A DNA stretch of 64,000 nt, taken from Ifrita kowaldi (taxonomy: Eukaryota > Chordata > Aves > Passeriformes > Cinclosomatidae). A program made the translations under genes and the position numbers. Of this stretch, positions 38,242 through 52,739 are shown piece after piece. The notes beneath the pieces are model-generated. The model did no database searches, was not told the DNA's origin, and saw only the letters and a program-made list of their open reading frames with translations. How positions within the stretch are numbered: position 1 is the first letter of the stretch; each line of letters begins with the position of its first letter. The stretch spans positions 76,628 through 140,627 of the forward strand of contig VZRS01000308.1 in assembly GCA_013398055.1 (NCBI GenBank), read 5' to 3'.

Positions 38242-41200
38242 AGATTAAACTATTAAAAATGAAACTGTAATCTATTAAAAAGTAATTACTGTTACAGTGA
38301 GGGGGACAAGTGATATATTTTGCCTGTATTGGTGTGCGTGTTGTGCTACCTTCATACTGATTTAGATGAGAAGAAGGATCCTTTATATATCAAAGACAAT
38401 GTATCTTTAGCTTAGTTCAAAATACTACAGATAATTGCTTCAGCAAGCTAGAAGTTTCCAGTTGCCAGTATTTTGGCTTCTTCTGAGAGTAGCCTGGGGC
38501 ACTTAATCATCAGAGCTCACACTTCCTGTTGAGTGGGAGAGTCCTGCCCATAGCATTTGGTGTCTGCTGAACATGAGTGGTCTCCAAATCCCTGCTATTT
38601 CAGTGCCTCTGATGGTGTTAGTGTATAGCTCTGTGCCTGGTGTAAAACTAGTGAAATTCCTTTGGTTACTGATGAAGATTTTTTGACACCAGAGCTGTTA
38701 GTCTTTGTAACTTGTCCAAGGAACAGCCATTTTGAGAAGGAAGGCCTTTCAAAATAGGTGTCTTAGAGCAGGAAAGCTTTTCCTAAGAGCTCCAGGGCAT
38801 ATCTGAGGCTTCTTGTGTAGTCTCAGACTTACGGGAGCAAGGGTTCATATTGATGACAGATCCTTCAGGCAGGACCACCAGCTCCTGTCCCCATACCTTT
38901 GGCTTCTACCAGGCTTGAATTTGGACATGCTTTTATTTTTTCCAGTCCTTTTTTGATAAGTGGGACCAGGTAACTGAGACTTGTTTTACTCTAGTGTCAG
39001 TCTAAGTACCTGAGGATGAATCTGCAGTTTGCCAAGTTGTTGGAGATAATGCCAGACTTAAATTTGATGCTTTTACCTCTTCCTGCCATGAACAAGATGA
39101 ATTATGTAGGTAGCTTAAAAAAAGGGGAGGGAAGGGGCTTGAGAATTGCTGTCCATCTAAGGCTCCATTTCAGATGCATCTGATTTTGGGTAATCCAGAT
39201 CTTGTGTAATTCCCCCCTTCATTATGATGAAAAATGTCCTTTACTTATAGCTGTAATTGCTAATTAATGGAGTCCTTAATTTGTTAGATAAAGCTTTTTA
39301 GGTTGAGCAATGTTAGAGGGGAACATTTTTTTTCCCAGTCTTGCTCCTTAAAATGATCTTGCTGTCAAGAACAGATTTAAGTTTTCTGTGCTGAAACATA
39401 ACTGATAGCTACATTCCAAACTGGAGTTGTACAGGTCATAAAGTTTGTCAAGAAGTGGCCTTGTGGGTTTTTTCTAACCACAGCAGAGTATTTTCTTGAC
39501 CTAGTTATTTTTCAAAGACAGATGACTGTTTTTCTTACCTTGAACATTGTTGCCTGAAGGGGTTAGTTTGATGGTTTGACACAGGATTTGGAGAACCTCT
39601 AGTCTCTGCCTCTGATACTGTTGAATTTGGATGCTATTCTGCCCAGCTGTGTTCTGGCCAGAAAAAAAAGTAAGATTCTTGAACTTGAAAAGCTCCTTCA
39701 GTAACAGGCCTTGAAAAAGGAAGCCTTTGTCTGCACATCAGGCTTTTTTCTCTAGGGTGAGTCTTACATGGTACAAACCTAAAGTATGGAACTGTTCTAC
39801 TGGGAGTCAACCTTTTTGTCAGATGGCATTTAAGCATCTTTATGAAATGCATGTCTGTGTTTACTGGGAGCTGGCAACCCAGCATGATGTCTGCTGGCTA
39901 ATTTCACATGATCTAAAAACTTTTTACCTCCAAAGTGTTGCCAGCTTCTCTCCCCATTACTGTGTCTGTGTGTTCCTGCGTGTGCTTATGTTTTATAAGG
40001 ATGTTGTGGACTATTACTTGCTGCTGTAAGCTCTCTTTCTTTTGGAGGGAGAACAGCAGAACTGAATGTTGGAAGCAGGAGTGATTCTTTCTCTTTTACT
40101 GTGTGAGAACAGGACATGTGCAGAATTAAGTAGTTTACACAGCTTGCCACTCCTCAGGTTCTGCTTCATGTATATTGCTGCTCTGTGAGTCCCTTTGGCT
40201 TTGCTCTGAGTTATCTTTGCAGCTCTGCTCTGCTGCTTTCTGTTTAGGGATTTTTCAAGTTCTTTGGTCTGGTGTCAAAATCCTGTTTAGATTCCCTTGT
40301 AGAGAATAACTGTCCAGAAAACCAGCTGTCCTTCCTGGTGCTGAACATCACTAAGTCCTGCTCTATTTTCATTATGGCAGTAAGGAATGTTCTATGACTT
40401 CTGCCAGAAAGATCCAGTAGAACTGAGTTCTCTGATCATCCTGTGTGGTGGCATGACCCACAGTCAGTACTACATAAAGACACTGAGCTGTTCTTGGGCT
40501 GCTGTAGAAGCTGCCTTAAGCAAAACATTCCCTGACTAGGTAGGATTGGGATGTAGTGACCCTGACATTTGCTGGGTGTTGTAGCCATGGCATATCTGAG
40601 AGCCAGGGCTGGGAGTATCCAGCATCTGTGAACCAATGTGAGCTCACTCAAACATCTCCATGTCCCCTCTTGCTCCCAGGCACACAGGACCATCCTTCTG
40701 CCATCCAAACTGGCTCAAATGTGATCAACTCTTTTTAGGGCTTGTACTTGTATTTTTTTTAGTGAATCTGTTTCTGCAATCAGTGACTGTGGTTTTGAAT
40801 CTTTACATTACCATATTAAATTGAAATCCACTTAGCATAGTTCTGGCTTTTTCTGTCTTAATACATACTCTGAAAAATATGAAGACCTCTGGGGAACCAT
40901 GAGACAAGTCTCACAAGTAGCATGTATGGCAATCAGCAGCTAGAGGATGGTGGCAAAAGGGTGAAAACTGCCCAAAAGGTCTGTTCCCAAGCAGAATTAG
41001 AGGAAATATTTTTTTTTTTCTTTGCCACTGTCAGCAGTTTGGTAGTCTGGAAGTTAGTGCCTTACTGCTATGGGTTAAAAAAAGCATGCTAGTGTACTTC
41101 AGGAGGGGGATGCCAGAGTTTGAGGGGGAAGGAAGGAATGTCCTCTGCAACTTTTTTAGTGTATGCTCCAGGTCTATGAATAGTTCTCAATGCCTGTCTC

Positions 41201-44200
41201 TTCCAATTATTAATTCCCTGAGCAGCACTATTTGTGAAGCTGATGTTCTTGAGACGGCCTTTGGTTTCAAATGTCTGTTTAAGCATAAATGCTATTTTTT
41301 TCTTCAGGTATGAGTCTACTGATACATGCTGGATCTTTTACTTTGGGAGTTCCTCATGCACCTGTGAAATAACTTCAGTTAAGATTCTTGTTCTTCTGAC
41401 TAGTGATGAAACCAACTGCCAGTTACACAGAGCAAAAATCAATATACTGCCACGTTCACTGCAAGTAATAGTGGCAATATGAGGTGTTTCTCTGTCCTGC
41501 AGAAACTTGTGGGAGTAGCAGGAAGTGTGACCTAAATAGGAAGGAGATTCAAGCTAGTGCTACAACATACTGTCTGCAGAGGGTAACAAGTGACAGGTTT
41601 GGGACACTTTGAGTTTCTCCTCTGTTTATCTAAAAACAAACAAAACAACCTTTTTTTGCTTTGATATCTTACAGGAGATGTTGCAAGCAGTACTGGTTGG
41701 CTGCTGTCATGCTGGGGTGGTTTTTTTCTTCTGTTCTGGTGAAGTCCTTCCCTTGCTGTGAAACAGTTTTCATCATGCCTTCCATGGGGGATCATTTGAT
41801 CTATATTCTTTCAGACTGAGGGTCAAGTCCAGTTTTGTAATGATAATGTGGTTTGTAATGTATATTAGTGGTTTTACCTTTGGGTTTCAGCAGAAATAAC
41901 TTTATCCTTGAAGTTCATGTTTGGAAACTGTAAACCAAAGGATTACAGAGAGGAAATGAAGGAGGGGCAGGATGTTGAAATGCATTTTTAGTGAACAGTC
42001 GTATTTGTAATAACCTCTAATCTGTAAGAACAAACCTCAGTGGAACTGTTAGTGAACTATGAGTGCTTCTGTTAACTCCCTCTGCTTTAAAGCTCCTTCC
42101 CCTTCTACATGTCAATTCCAGAGCAGTCATATTTAAATTCTTTAATGTGACTCATACCTACTTCAAGTTTTTTTTTTCTGAAAAGGTTTTGTGTACACAG
42201 AGTAAGGCTACTTTCACCCTTCACTGGCCAGCTTGTGGTCAAAATATTTTTGTGTGATCTATTTAAATATGTCCTGAGATTTATGATAAATTTATTCTTG
42301 TGTAACACTCCCCACCCTGCTAGTTTCTCTTCCTTAACCTTCTTGGTTAGGCTAACATACTGTAGAAGCATCAATTTCCAAGAAGTATTAACTGTCTCTT
42401 ATCAGTTGAAGTCTCTTGTTGAAAGAGATCACACAGGTTCCTGGTCTTCAACATACTGTAAAAATCGAGTGAATATAGCAGAAGTTGTTGTGGTTTGTTT
42501 TGTTTTACTTTTAGGATTAGCAGATGAACACCATCTGACATGGATTTTAATTGGAACTAGATTTTATTGTTCATTCCCAACATGGTTAGTTTGTTAGAAA
42601 ACTGCCATGAAGAAAAAAGTTCTGAGTGATTTCTTAAACTTAACTCATAGCTGATCGTATCACATGTCCTTATCAAGAGTGTGTTCCCTGGAGCTGGTTC
42701 TTTAACTCTTCTTTCCAGCTGATCCTTCTGCAGTGTGCCTGCTTAGAGAAAGTTATTGCTGATTGTCCCTTTCTCCATGCTAAGTAAAACAGGCTCTGCT
42801 GAAGCAGATTGTGAACCATCCCTACCTCTGACTATTATTTTTTCTGTTTGCTTTTATTCTCTCTCCTTTTATGGCTGTTTTGAGTTGGTGACTGCAGTCA
42901 CTTGTTTTTCTTGTCCTGCTCTGACCCTTCCAACTGATTAATTCCTCATGATGCAGTTTGATAGTGCGACCTTGTGCTTTTCTATAAATGTGCCCATGAT
43001 ATCATTTCAATCAAGTTCATGAATATTCCAACCTTCCCTTATGTGGCTGATGTCACTCAGCTTTAACTCATGAAGTCTGTTAATATAATGTACTCTTTTG
43101 GGCATGTTTTTCCCATTTTTAAGCAGTCTTCAGATGCATTGTCACAAAGATGTATCACCACCTCCATCTTTGTGCAGTTGTTTTGTGTGTTCATTGGGTT
43201 TCTGTTCTACATGGGGGTCTCAGTATTGCTGCACTGGGTCTTGCAGAACTCATAAATGATGGGTTAGCTGGTCATGGAGGTAGATACAACATTAGAGCTG
43301 GCAGCAGGTTTGTGTGCCACACTTGAAGTAGGTGTACCAATGCTCTTAAGTACATGAAACTAGATGAGATAAATTTCTTAGAAAACTGTCTGATCATGAT
43401 GAAGAAGAAAGAATTACTCTCTTCTGGGCATGTCTTTCTACACACTTTCCTGGAGTAAGCAATTGAGGTTCAATGCTTAGTTTATTTTTTTTTGGTAGGC
43501 ATTGCAAGTTTGTTGCTGGTAGGGCTTTTAATACAGACTATTACTTGACTTTTTATTCCGAGGGCTGTGTCATAGCATGGTTTTGAATAACTCACCCCTT
43601 TCTTTTTGGGATAAGGCATAACTTCCAAGACTAGTTGTGTCATGCTGCTGTTCTGAGCTCCCTTCAGCTGAAGTCTGGTCACTCAGCTCCCTTGCCTGTC
43701 TTACTTAGGAAAAGTCTTTAACCTGCTTTGATTATGTCTGTAAGGGTAAGTAGAATATGACATTAATTGCTGTGCTGAGTGAGGTGTGTGATTTCCTCAG
43801 CTCTAAGGGGATGAAGATGTGCCAGGGCTGAGGTTTTTCTCTGGAGCTATGTTCTGATTTAGGTCTGTTTGGATGGTAGAAAGTGGGCATGTGCAATAAA
43901 ACCAAACTAGTAATTCAGAGTCAGTTCAGAGGCTTTTGAAAACTTTCTCAAGTCTCCACCCAAGAAACTTCCTGTGAGATCAGTGCACACAAGAAGAAGA
44001 TAAGAAAGTACTAGGTTTAAACTGGATTAGTGGAGAAGACTCATCTTCTGTGGGGTTTTTGATGTTCAGAAAGACTTTTTAATTTCAGTGTGGTGTATAA
44101 ACATTAGAGAAAATAACTTGCTTCAAACTTATATCTGTAAGACTACTTGAGTGTAATGACTGCTGGGGATTTTGGGTGAAGGAAGAAAATTGGCTTACAA

Positions 44201-47200
44201 CAAATGCAGCTGCAATCATGATATGAAATGAGCTTTTGTTGTGAAAATTACAAGGGTGAGGACTTGTATATGTAGGGGAGAATTTCCATTTTGAAATAAG
44301 AATGGTTTAAGTTTGTAAAAAATGAGAGGAATCTTCTCTGTTTCAGAAGAATTAACCAGGAATAGGCAGTGCCAAGCAGCCTCTAAAATCTGGAGACTTT
44401 TTTGGTATCGTTGAAGGGAAAGAGCAACAGGAAGGTCACTCAGTACTGGTGGCCAGTCCTCTGGTGTGGATTTTGAGTGTTTCTGGAATCGGTGTGGGAA
44501 TTTACCATTATTCAAGTGGTCAAATGAATGAGATTTTTACTGTGCATTTTGAAGCAAAGGATTAAAGAATTTTTATTAAATGGAAAGAAAAATATGGCAG
44601 AAGTTAGCATGGTTACTTTCAGGTGAGTCTATTTAAAGAAAATCAGGACTAAATGAGACTAAATTTCTTTCAAATCTTGCTAGTTTCTTCATATCCAGAT
44701 GTTTGAGTTGTCCAACTTTCTGTGCAAGCAGAGACAGAAAATGTCTCTGCTTTTCTTTAGGTCTTGGAGTCTTTGGTTTTCTTAGTTTTTGAATAATTCT
44801 CTAAATTGATTTATTTTTATTTATATAAATTATTCATTTATGTGTAGCAGAAGGAGCTGGTTTCAGATTTGCTCTTGAGATCAAGATTGAAAGTGCCATT
44901 TTGGAGTGAAAAACACTGCTTGTATTTGGGCAACATAGGATGAAGTTAGGACTCATGTTGTTTTGATATCAAGAGGTGTTGCAGCCTTTTTTTCTAGGTG
45001 ATTTGCTGTTGTCATGGTTATAGTTTCTCTGCACTGTTCCCAGTGTTGGAGATCCCACCACAGATTTTGAGGTTGCTTTGCCACGTGAACACATCTGCTA
45101 TGTTGTGTATCTGACTTTCAGGAAAATACTTTGATCAGGCATCACCTGTCTGGTTTAAAAATGCAATTAAATAGTTCAAGTAAATATTTGCATTAGCTGG
45201 GAAATAAGGTGGGACCTTGGAGATTAGGTCTGTTGTAATAATGAAGTGATAGAGAACAAAATGCAGCTCCTGAACAGGAGTTCTTAGCTCTGAAGTGCAG
45301 TAGAAAGTAATCAGGGATTAAATAAAATTTCTAGTGCAAGTCACCAACAGGACAAGTAGTGGATAGGTCCCTTTGTGTTAAGCTTAATTTTTTCTATGTC
45401 AAAGATGTATCTTGCTGACAGTGTGTTTTTGATAAACCTGTAGTGGCTAAAGTGGTGCTCTGACTTTTAACAATAAGATGGCAGAAATGTGGAGAGCTTG
45501 TCTTAGCCCAAGCCTTTTGGAGTCTGAGCTGCAGTACCCTGTGTGAAACAGAAGCCTGGGTAGTTTTCCATTAGTTATTCTTGTTGCAATACTGGTGTGA
45601 CACACTTTATCCGCCCAACAGCCTTTTTTAAGAATCTTGAACTTGCAGTAGTTAAAAAATAACTTGGTTCATTCAGCGCTCTGTGAAATGACTGTTCCAT
45701 CGATCCGGATGTTTGCTTAACAGCACTTCCATTTTAACTGTCTTCCTATGCTTTTGAGAAAATAGCAAATACATACTCAGTTCTTAAATGCAACTGCTTT
45801 TGCTTGCTCCCAGTACTGCTGAGCAGCCAACAGTGTGCTGATAACTCAATTATTAATGTGGCAACCTTGTAAACTTCAACCAAGTGACTAAGTACTCAAG
45901 TACTCAAATTAGATACAGAAACTGATAAACTGATGTAAACTAAAACAATTTCAACAACTGCTTTTTCAGGTGTAACTGAAACATTTTCAAGGTAATCTTG
46001 GCAGTTAATTTTTTTTTTTTTGGTCCAAAAGAATATCCATTCGTCTCGGCATTATGAAGAAGTATGATAGGGGAAGTAAAAATGCAGAGTACTTTGGAAA
46101 CTGGGAGAGAGGATCAACTCATTGAACTTTTTTTGTAGATGTTTGAACAAATTTGTCTTTCTCTGACCTAGGATCATTGCTTCCAGCTGCATGAAATAAT
46201 GTACTCATCTGAACTGTACTTGTGTTTAATTGAACTGTGCTTAATTAATGCACGGTATACAGGATGATTTGACAAGGGTTATCTTCAGTCTGTCAAACAT
46301 GTTTCTCCTGTAGTAGGGAAACACCCTCTGGTTTTAATCTGAAAACAGCACTTACATTTTTTCATGTGAATTATTTTGCAGTACAACCAAAGGAAACCTG
46401 GACTTTAATTTTTTTTTCCTAATCACACCACCAGTTTGACAACTTGTTACTTTGAGGGGACAAGTTGTAGCAAGGCCCCATGTATGAGTGAGTTGAGGCT
46501 TGCCTGTGTAGTGCAGTTATCAAGTGAGAAGGATGTGAAGTTTGATTGATAATGACTATTGTAGAATAGCTGAATGCAGACACTCTTCTCTTAGTGTAGG
46601 GCCTCTTCCCAGTTCTTTGTAAGTGCAAATCCTTAATAATTTCTGTTTTCCTCTGAAAAGGGAGAAGGGGCATATCTTGTGGGCTGCAAAAATGAGCCCT
46701 CTTGCTCAGTCAGTGGAATGCTTTGAACATGAAGTATCTTCAGCACAAAAGTGTTTCCATGATGTTTTTCAGTGGGATAAAATACTGAGTTATATTTTGG
46801 AGGCCTGTTGAAAATTTTTAACATTCACTATTTGCAATACCCCAGTGTTCCAGGTACCATTACATAGTCTGCCTTGATCAGAAATATCAAAGTGTTGAAA
46901 TTCTACTTGCAGATTTTTTTGTATGTAGCTATTTCATTTTCAAAAGGACACGGTGTTCTAGTGCAATAGGAGAACAACATCCTGTGCCTGTCAGTGTAAG
47001 GGGAAGGAGAAGTGGTAGATCTCACTCTCGGGTAGATATTTAGGTCTGCATTAGAACCAAGGCCTGGCTCAGTGTGTCCATTCTGGGGTCACTGGTGCCT
47101 GCTGTAGGTTGAGAGTATCTTGTCCTTCCACCCTGCCCTCACCCAGGAAGGATGCACGTAGCAGGAGGCTGCAATACCACACTTACTGACATTTCTAGCT

Positions 47201-48183
47201 TCCTGCTAAGGAAACTGCCTTCCCTCAGCCAAGCCTGAGTAGTAAAACTAGAAGGCATATAGCCTGTGTGGTCCTTTTTGTCATGCAAGAGGTAGACTAG
47301 TTTGTGACAGCGCAAAAATTCCATGTATGGATTGCTTGGGCCACTAAAGGTTTTACAAATGCAGAGTTTAAAAGAGTCTTTAAGACCAGAGGTTGAGCAA
47401 TTTAAGCTCTGCAAAGGTACTGTCCTTCTGGAAAGGGTTTTGCATATTCCCTGTGTTCTTCAGGTGTGGCTTTTGATACTGTATGAGACTTTTTTCCTTT
47501 GTCTAGTTATATTTTAACTATCTCAGTTTTCAGTTCTGTTTTATGTTGATCAGTGTGTGCCTTGCTTGTCTTCTAGACTAATTCACATTACCAGTAAAGA
47601 GCAGGAGAACTTTGTGGTCTTGGCAGTACTGGAACAAGAATACTGTGGTGTAAATTGCTTAGCAGGACTGAAAGTTTTCTGAACTTCAGCTAATGCTGGG
47701 TAACTCCATTTCAGCTAGTGTGTTAAAACTTGTCCCTTTTAAAAGATGTAACTTACATACCCTTACACTTACAAGGGTATTTAGGTCTGAAGTAGTAGGT
47801 TAAAATATGTGATATGAAGTAGTGTTATGATGTACAAATAGTATGAAAGATCGTAAGTGAGATCTTAAAACACATATGACAGGTGCTTGTGGCTTAACTG
47901 TCATGTCCTATTTTGTAGAGCTTCAAGGTTACTTGTAACTGCTGTAGTTTGTGCTGAGAGTGGCAGAAATCAGATGTGCTTGAAGCATAGTCAACATAGA
48001 GCCTCACTGAAAGTCTTCATTAGTGCACAAAATCAAAATTGATCCAGAGGCTGAGATTCTGGATGTGCTACAAACCCTTAAAATAAAAACTTAGTGTGGG
48101 GGTTTTTCTCCCTTCTCCCCTTTCAGCATTTAATTAGAGTTTACTTTTGTATAATAGCTTGCCTAGCAGGTTTGTTTTGTTGG

Positions 48184-48201
48184 TTTTTTTTTTTTTTTTT
48201 T
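48184..48201. repeat. Poly-T run (18)
   Basis: Eighteen consecutive T. It could be a remnant poly-A tail of a minus-strand retrotransposed sequence, but nothing recognisable flanks it. Confidence 0.9.
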
Positions 48202-50779
48202 GAGAATATTATTCATCCTACTTCTTTTAAGGATACTTTCCTGAGTCAAAATACAGACTTGAAGGTTCCAGAGTGATTGTACAGTCCTGGAGTGCTCAAT
48301 GGACAGGCAGTTGTGTTAAGCATTTAATATTATTTTGGTTGTGTAACTCTGGAGTCTGTGTTACTATAGAACCAAAAATTGTTTTAAGTTGAATTTCCAA
48401 GGCTTGTTAAAATTGCATGTCCCAGAGCAATGAACTTGCTTTTTGCAATTTTGCAAAGCTCACGTAGTTGGCACAGTAAGGTGAGTTTTCAGGGCATGCA
48501 AGTGTGCAGTTGGGTTAGTAAATGGCCCTTAAGCTTGTTAAGTAAAGTACTTTGTCAGGTGAGTAGGAATGTAATAATGGGATTTAATATGAACAGAAAT
48601 ACTTAACTTTGTAGTGAAGTGTGTTTAACTTCCAGACTCAGCTCAGACTTATAACTAAAGTATATATGTTCTGTGTTGAAAAATACTATTTTCTGGTGTT
48701 TATATTTTAAGAGAACTGAATTCTTTCTGCTGTCCCTTCTCCTAGGGAGAGGACACCTCCTGGAGAGTTTGAATAACCAGATGAAGAAATAAGAATTTCT
48801 GTCCTTTCTGTTACTGAACCTAAGATCCTTTAACAGCAGAAAGCACAGACCCTGAGTAGTTAGGTAGTAATTAATAATCTTGAATGGCTTCAGTATACTG
48901 GAAAGAACTTAATTGATCCTCATCTTTTGAGGCACTAATAAATTCTTCATTGAGATCCAAACTGTCTGGTTGTTTCCGTATCCCTTGGAAAAAACCCTGG
49001 TTTAAATTCAGTTTATCTTACCTCTGTTCTGTGGTGGTTGAGCTCTGCAGGAGGTGTCGTCTCCTGGGAAGAGTGGGCAGCAGAAAGAATTCAATTTTAA
49101 GAGAAATAGGTCCTCAAATCAATGGGGCGCCTGCATGTCAAGTGTAGTGTTTTTGTTGCATCTTGTAGTGATACAGTCTGATTCAAAAACAATTAGATTA
49201 AACTTTAGGGTGTGGTAAATACATTGTTCTCTGTTTGATGGGGGTAGGAGGAATCCTTTGTAATGCATACTTGCAATACTTGAAGCAAGTATCCACTTCT
49301 TAAATCTTAACAACTAAAGAAGTGGATTCCCACCTGTAGCTTGAGTAAAGTATAATTCAAACTCGGTCAGATGGCCTTAAGACATCTGTATTAGACATAA
49401 GCCAGTGTGTGCTTGTGTAAATACAGCAATTGTAAAAAATGGTGAGCTGTTGGAGATGGTCAAGGAATTCTGTGTACATGTCACGATAAAATGTTTTTAT
49501 TAGGAACAACGGTGATACCACTCCAAATCAGGAGGAGTTGACACTGAATAAGTTAATGTTAGTGACCTTGTAAGCTAGTATTGATATGTTTGTTCTAACT
49601 AGTGTCAGGAGACAAGGATTTGTTTGTGGCTGCTCATAGAGCGCATACACAGTTTAATTATGTATTTATATATAAAAAGGCCTTTCTGTACCTTTTTCAC
49701 TGTACTCTGCCATTGGAGGCCTTGACATGGAAACGTTGCTGAATAATGATCATCATGAGGACTGAAGTAATACTGTTCAAAATGCTAAGCAGTGGTAACA
49801 AACTTACTGAGGTTAAGAAAATACATTTGTTGCATGACTTTTTTTAAAAAAAGTAATTTTGTTCAAACTACTTCAATGCTTTTGGAGCACTGTTTTTAAA
49901 ATTGGAGGTTCAAAATAGAAAAGATCAGACTTCACTTACAGATTATTAGCTACTTAAGTAGCATGAAATACAAATCTCCTAATGGTTCCTGGTTTTTGCC
50001 AATATATAATTTGTAACAGAACCAGCTGTAAATCAGTTTAACATAGGCTTGCTATGTAAGAATATTGACAGAGAGAGGGTTTCAGTGTTGGAGTTGAATC
50101 ACAATTGCTCAGATCCCTTACAGTCATTGGGGTGGAGGGGAGAGATCTGTGAATGAATTAGGATGTAAACGGAGTCTGTACAGATTCTTCTGACTTGCCA
50201 CAGTTCCTTTCACTGGCACCCAGCCACCTCTCAAATGAGTATGGACTTGAGAGTTAATCACAAAGTCCTTTCTTTGTGATCACTGATTTTTAAGGACAGA
50301 TAACTGTTGTCTTTCCAAGGCCATCTGGTGTGTAAGGGAAGGGTGAATGGGCAGATCCTAGCAAGCCTGGTCCTGGATCTTTTTGCCATCATATTCTCCA
50401 GTTGCTTTCTGGGACTGTGATTCATCTGTCCCTGTAGTCCTGTTTGAGTGCAGAACCATTCTAAACATGCATGTGTAGTAGCTAATAAAGTATCAGCTTT
50501 GTAAAAGGAGTCAGGTAGGTTACACCTTCCAGATCTTCACAAAAATGTATATTTATGTGCAAACAAGTGAGCATCCTTGCCCCCATGAAAGTTGGATGCT
50601 TTGCTATAAGGCTTGCAACAAGCTGCGTTTTTGAAGATTTCCAGATCCTCTGGTTATATTCCTGGTTAATCACCAGTATTAGTTTGCTCTCATGTTGTAA
50701 TATATTTGCAGGTTATGCAACAGCCTTAGGGAATTGAACTACAAGTTGTAATCTCAGTTTTTACTCTTAAACACACTTG

Positions 50780-50802
50780 GCAATAAATCTTAAATTTATT
50801 GC
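50780..50802. repeat. Perfect 9-bp hairpin with 5-nt loop
   Basis: GCAATAAAT (50780-50788) and ATTTATTGC (50794-50802) are exact reverse complements around CTTAA. It contains AATAAA on both strands, so it could serve as a poly-A signal in either direction. Chance occurrence is plausible in AT-rich DNA. Confidence 0.7.
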
Positions 50803-51203
50803 GACAGTTACTGTACATGCTGGCTTTTGTCCATGTGCTTTGTGTTGCCACTCAAAGTACTGCAGGCTGATTCTGTCCTTTGAACGGCTTTTATTGACCT
50901 CCCTCAGTTGAGGCAGACTGTCCTTTGAGAGGTGTCCTCTCCAAGCAACACAGATTTGGAGCTTTTTTCCCTGGAGAGGGACAGACCACTTGTCACATCA
51001 GTTGGGAGCTTTGGCAGGTGGGACACGGTGGTTGCTGCTGGGGCGTGTGGAGATGCTTCTCACCAGGAGCAGAATTCCCCATCCTGGCTCTGATCCTGGG
51101 AATGGCCTGTCTGTGTGTTGTGCTGCCAAGGAGCCTTTCCATGTACCTGGCAATTTGTTGTACTTGCTGTTGGAAGTGCTGTGCCCTGTTTCCTCCACTG
51201 GGG

Positions 51204-51223
51204 AAAAAAAAAAAAAAAAAAAA
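51204..51223. repeat. Poly-A run (20)
   Basis: Twenty consecutive A at the end of a moderately GC-rich segment (about 50900-51200). A retrocopy tail was considered, but no parent gene or clear target-site duplication is visible. Confidence 0.9.
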
Positions 51224-52516
51224 GGCAGTGAAGTAGAAGGAAACCTCCCAGGGGCTGCTGGGTGGGCAGCACTGTTACATTGCCTTCACACTGAACTTAT
51301 TGTTGCATAATGCCAGTGCTAAATGAATGTTATATTAATAATACTGATTGCTCGAATGTTTCAAAGCCCTCAAGACTCTGTTGGAACCCATTATAGTGGT
51401 GGCTGTGTGTTTCTGTTGTGCATTCGTAGAATTTAATTTTGACCTACGTACTACATGCTGGGAATTATTTTGGTTTTCTGCTGTATGCAGTCTGCTTCCC
51501 AGGAATGCTTGACCTGTGCTGCAAGGCCTAGGAAACCAGCTTGCAACCCTTATTGCTGCTGCCCTTTGTAATGAGTAAGAACTCCATGAGCTCATATTTT
51601 ACAGGAGTTTTCTGCCTTGCTGTACAGTAAAATTTCTTAATCTGACACAGTTAACAGTGAAACTTTTGAATATTTATGCTATTTGGGGAAAAACAAAACT
51701 TTTGTGAGCCAGGAGGGTAAGATGAATATTTTGCTGCTATCAAGTTCATTCCTGAGAACTTAATCAGTGTGAAGTACCCAAAGCCTTGCTTCTCTCAGAG
51801 TTCAAGGAACCAGCAATCCCTTCACTCTGTCCCTTGTCATGCTGCAAAGGCCGCCAGTGATGTTGCATACTAAAAGCAGAACATCCATGTACACTTGAAG
51901 AGGTAATTTAAGGTTTGGGGGAGCTTTTGAGTGGATAGCAGCTGCAGCTTGAAACTCATCTCTGAAACAAGGTGCTTGCAGCAGCTGCTTATGATTTGTC
52001 TCCCCCTCTAACAGCAGCCTGGCCTGGCAGAATGTACTTGTGACAAAAAAAAATAAATCTGTGTGTTTAATGAGGGTGAAACTTGGCAACTGTGGCCCAG
52101 AAATGGCCCAGAAAAGCACTGCCAGGAGTTGTGAACCACTTTTCAGATGGCTTAATGCAGTTAATGATCAGTTGTTTCTTTCCAGATAGTAACTTCCTTT
52201 GTGTGAAGCACATTGCCCCTTACATTAAAAAAATCTGCTCAGTTCTGTCAAGACAACATACAGTGTTACATCAGCCTAAGACTGTCCTTAGTCAGCAGGT
52301 TTGACTTCCAGAACATGCTTAGGAGGATTGCTGCACAATAAATATTCCAAGTGATCCTAACTTATGCTTCGGTTTAGACTCTGTGGATTCTTTTAAACGG
52401 GCAAGGAAGAGGGAGCTGGATAAAAGTATGCTCTTGCCTAAGCAAGGGAACAAACTAGAAAAACAGATGGTGTTAAAAATAGTTTATTACCAAGGTCTAA
52501 ATATGGCTCTGTGATT

Positions 52517-52532
52517 CCCCCCCCCACCCCCC
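52517..52532. repeat. C-rich tract
   Basis: Nine C, one A, six C. The complementary strand is a G-tract, but there are not four separated G runs, so a classic intramolecular quadruplex is not supported. Confidence 0.85.
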
Positions 52533-52739
52533 TTATAAATAATGCAGCTATAAATCCTGCTAGGTATCAATAAGTATTGAATTAAGTCCAAACTGCTGAG
52601 TGTTACAGAACCTTTTGGCAGCTTTCCAAGTTTGGTGTTGTCCTTCATTCACAGGATCAACATTTAATTCCTTAACAGGGGAAACCTGAAGAATTCATCC
52701 TCTTTGAATGGAAACATAGACGCAGGGAGCTTGAATGAG

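Larger units (their letters stand above)
33075..52739 (+). other. FAM53A: FAM53A intron 4, middle part (no gene seen)
   Basis: About 19.7 kb of AT-rich sequence with no recognisable exon on either strand and no clear mobile element. It contains a 20-base AT palindrome (38222-38241), homeodomain-type TAAT clusters (37974-37999 and 39254-39270), a T18 run (48184-48201), an A20 run (51204-51223), a C-rich tract (52517-52532) and a 9-bp hairpin (50780-50802). Confidence 0.65.

Noticed and set aside
50925..51223. Possible retrocopy ending in a 20-base poly-A run
   Set aside because: No parent gene is recognisable, no convincing target-site duplication, and the upstream frames are unlike known proteins.
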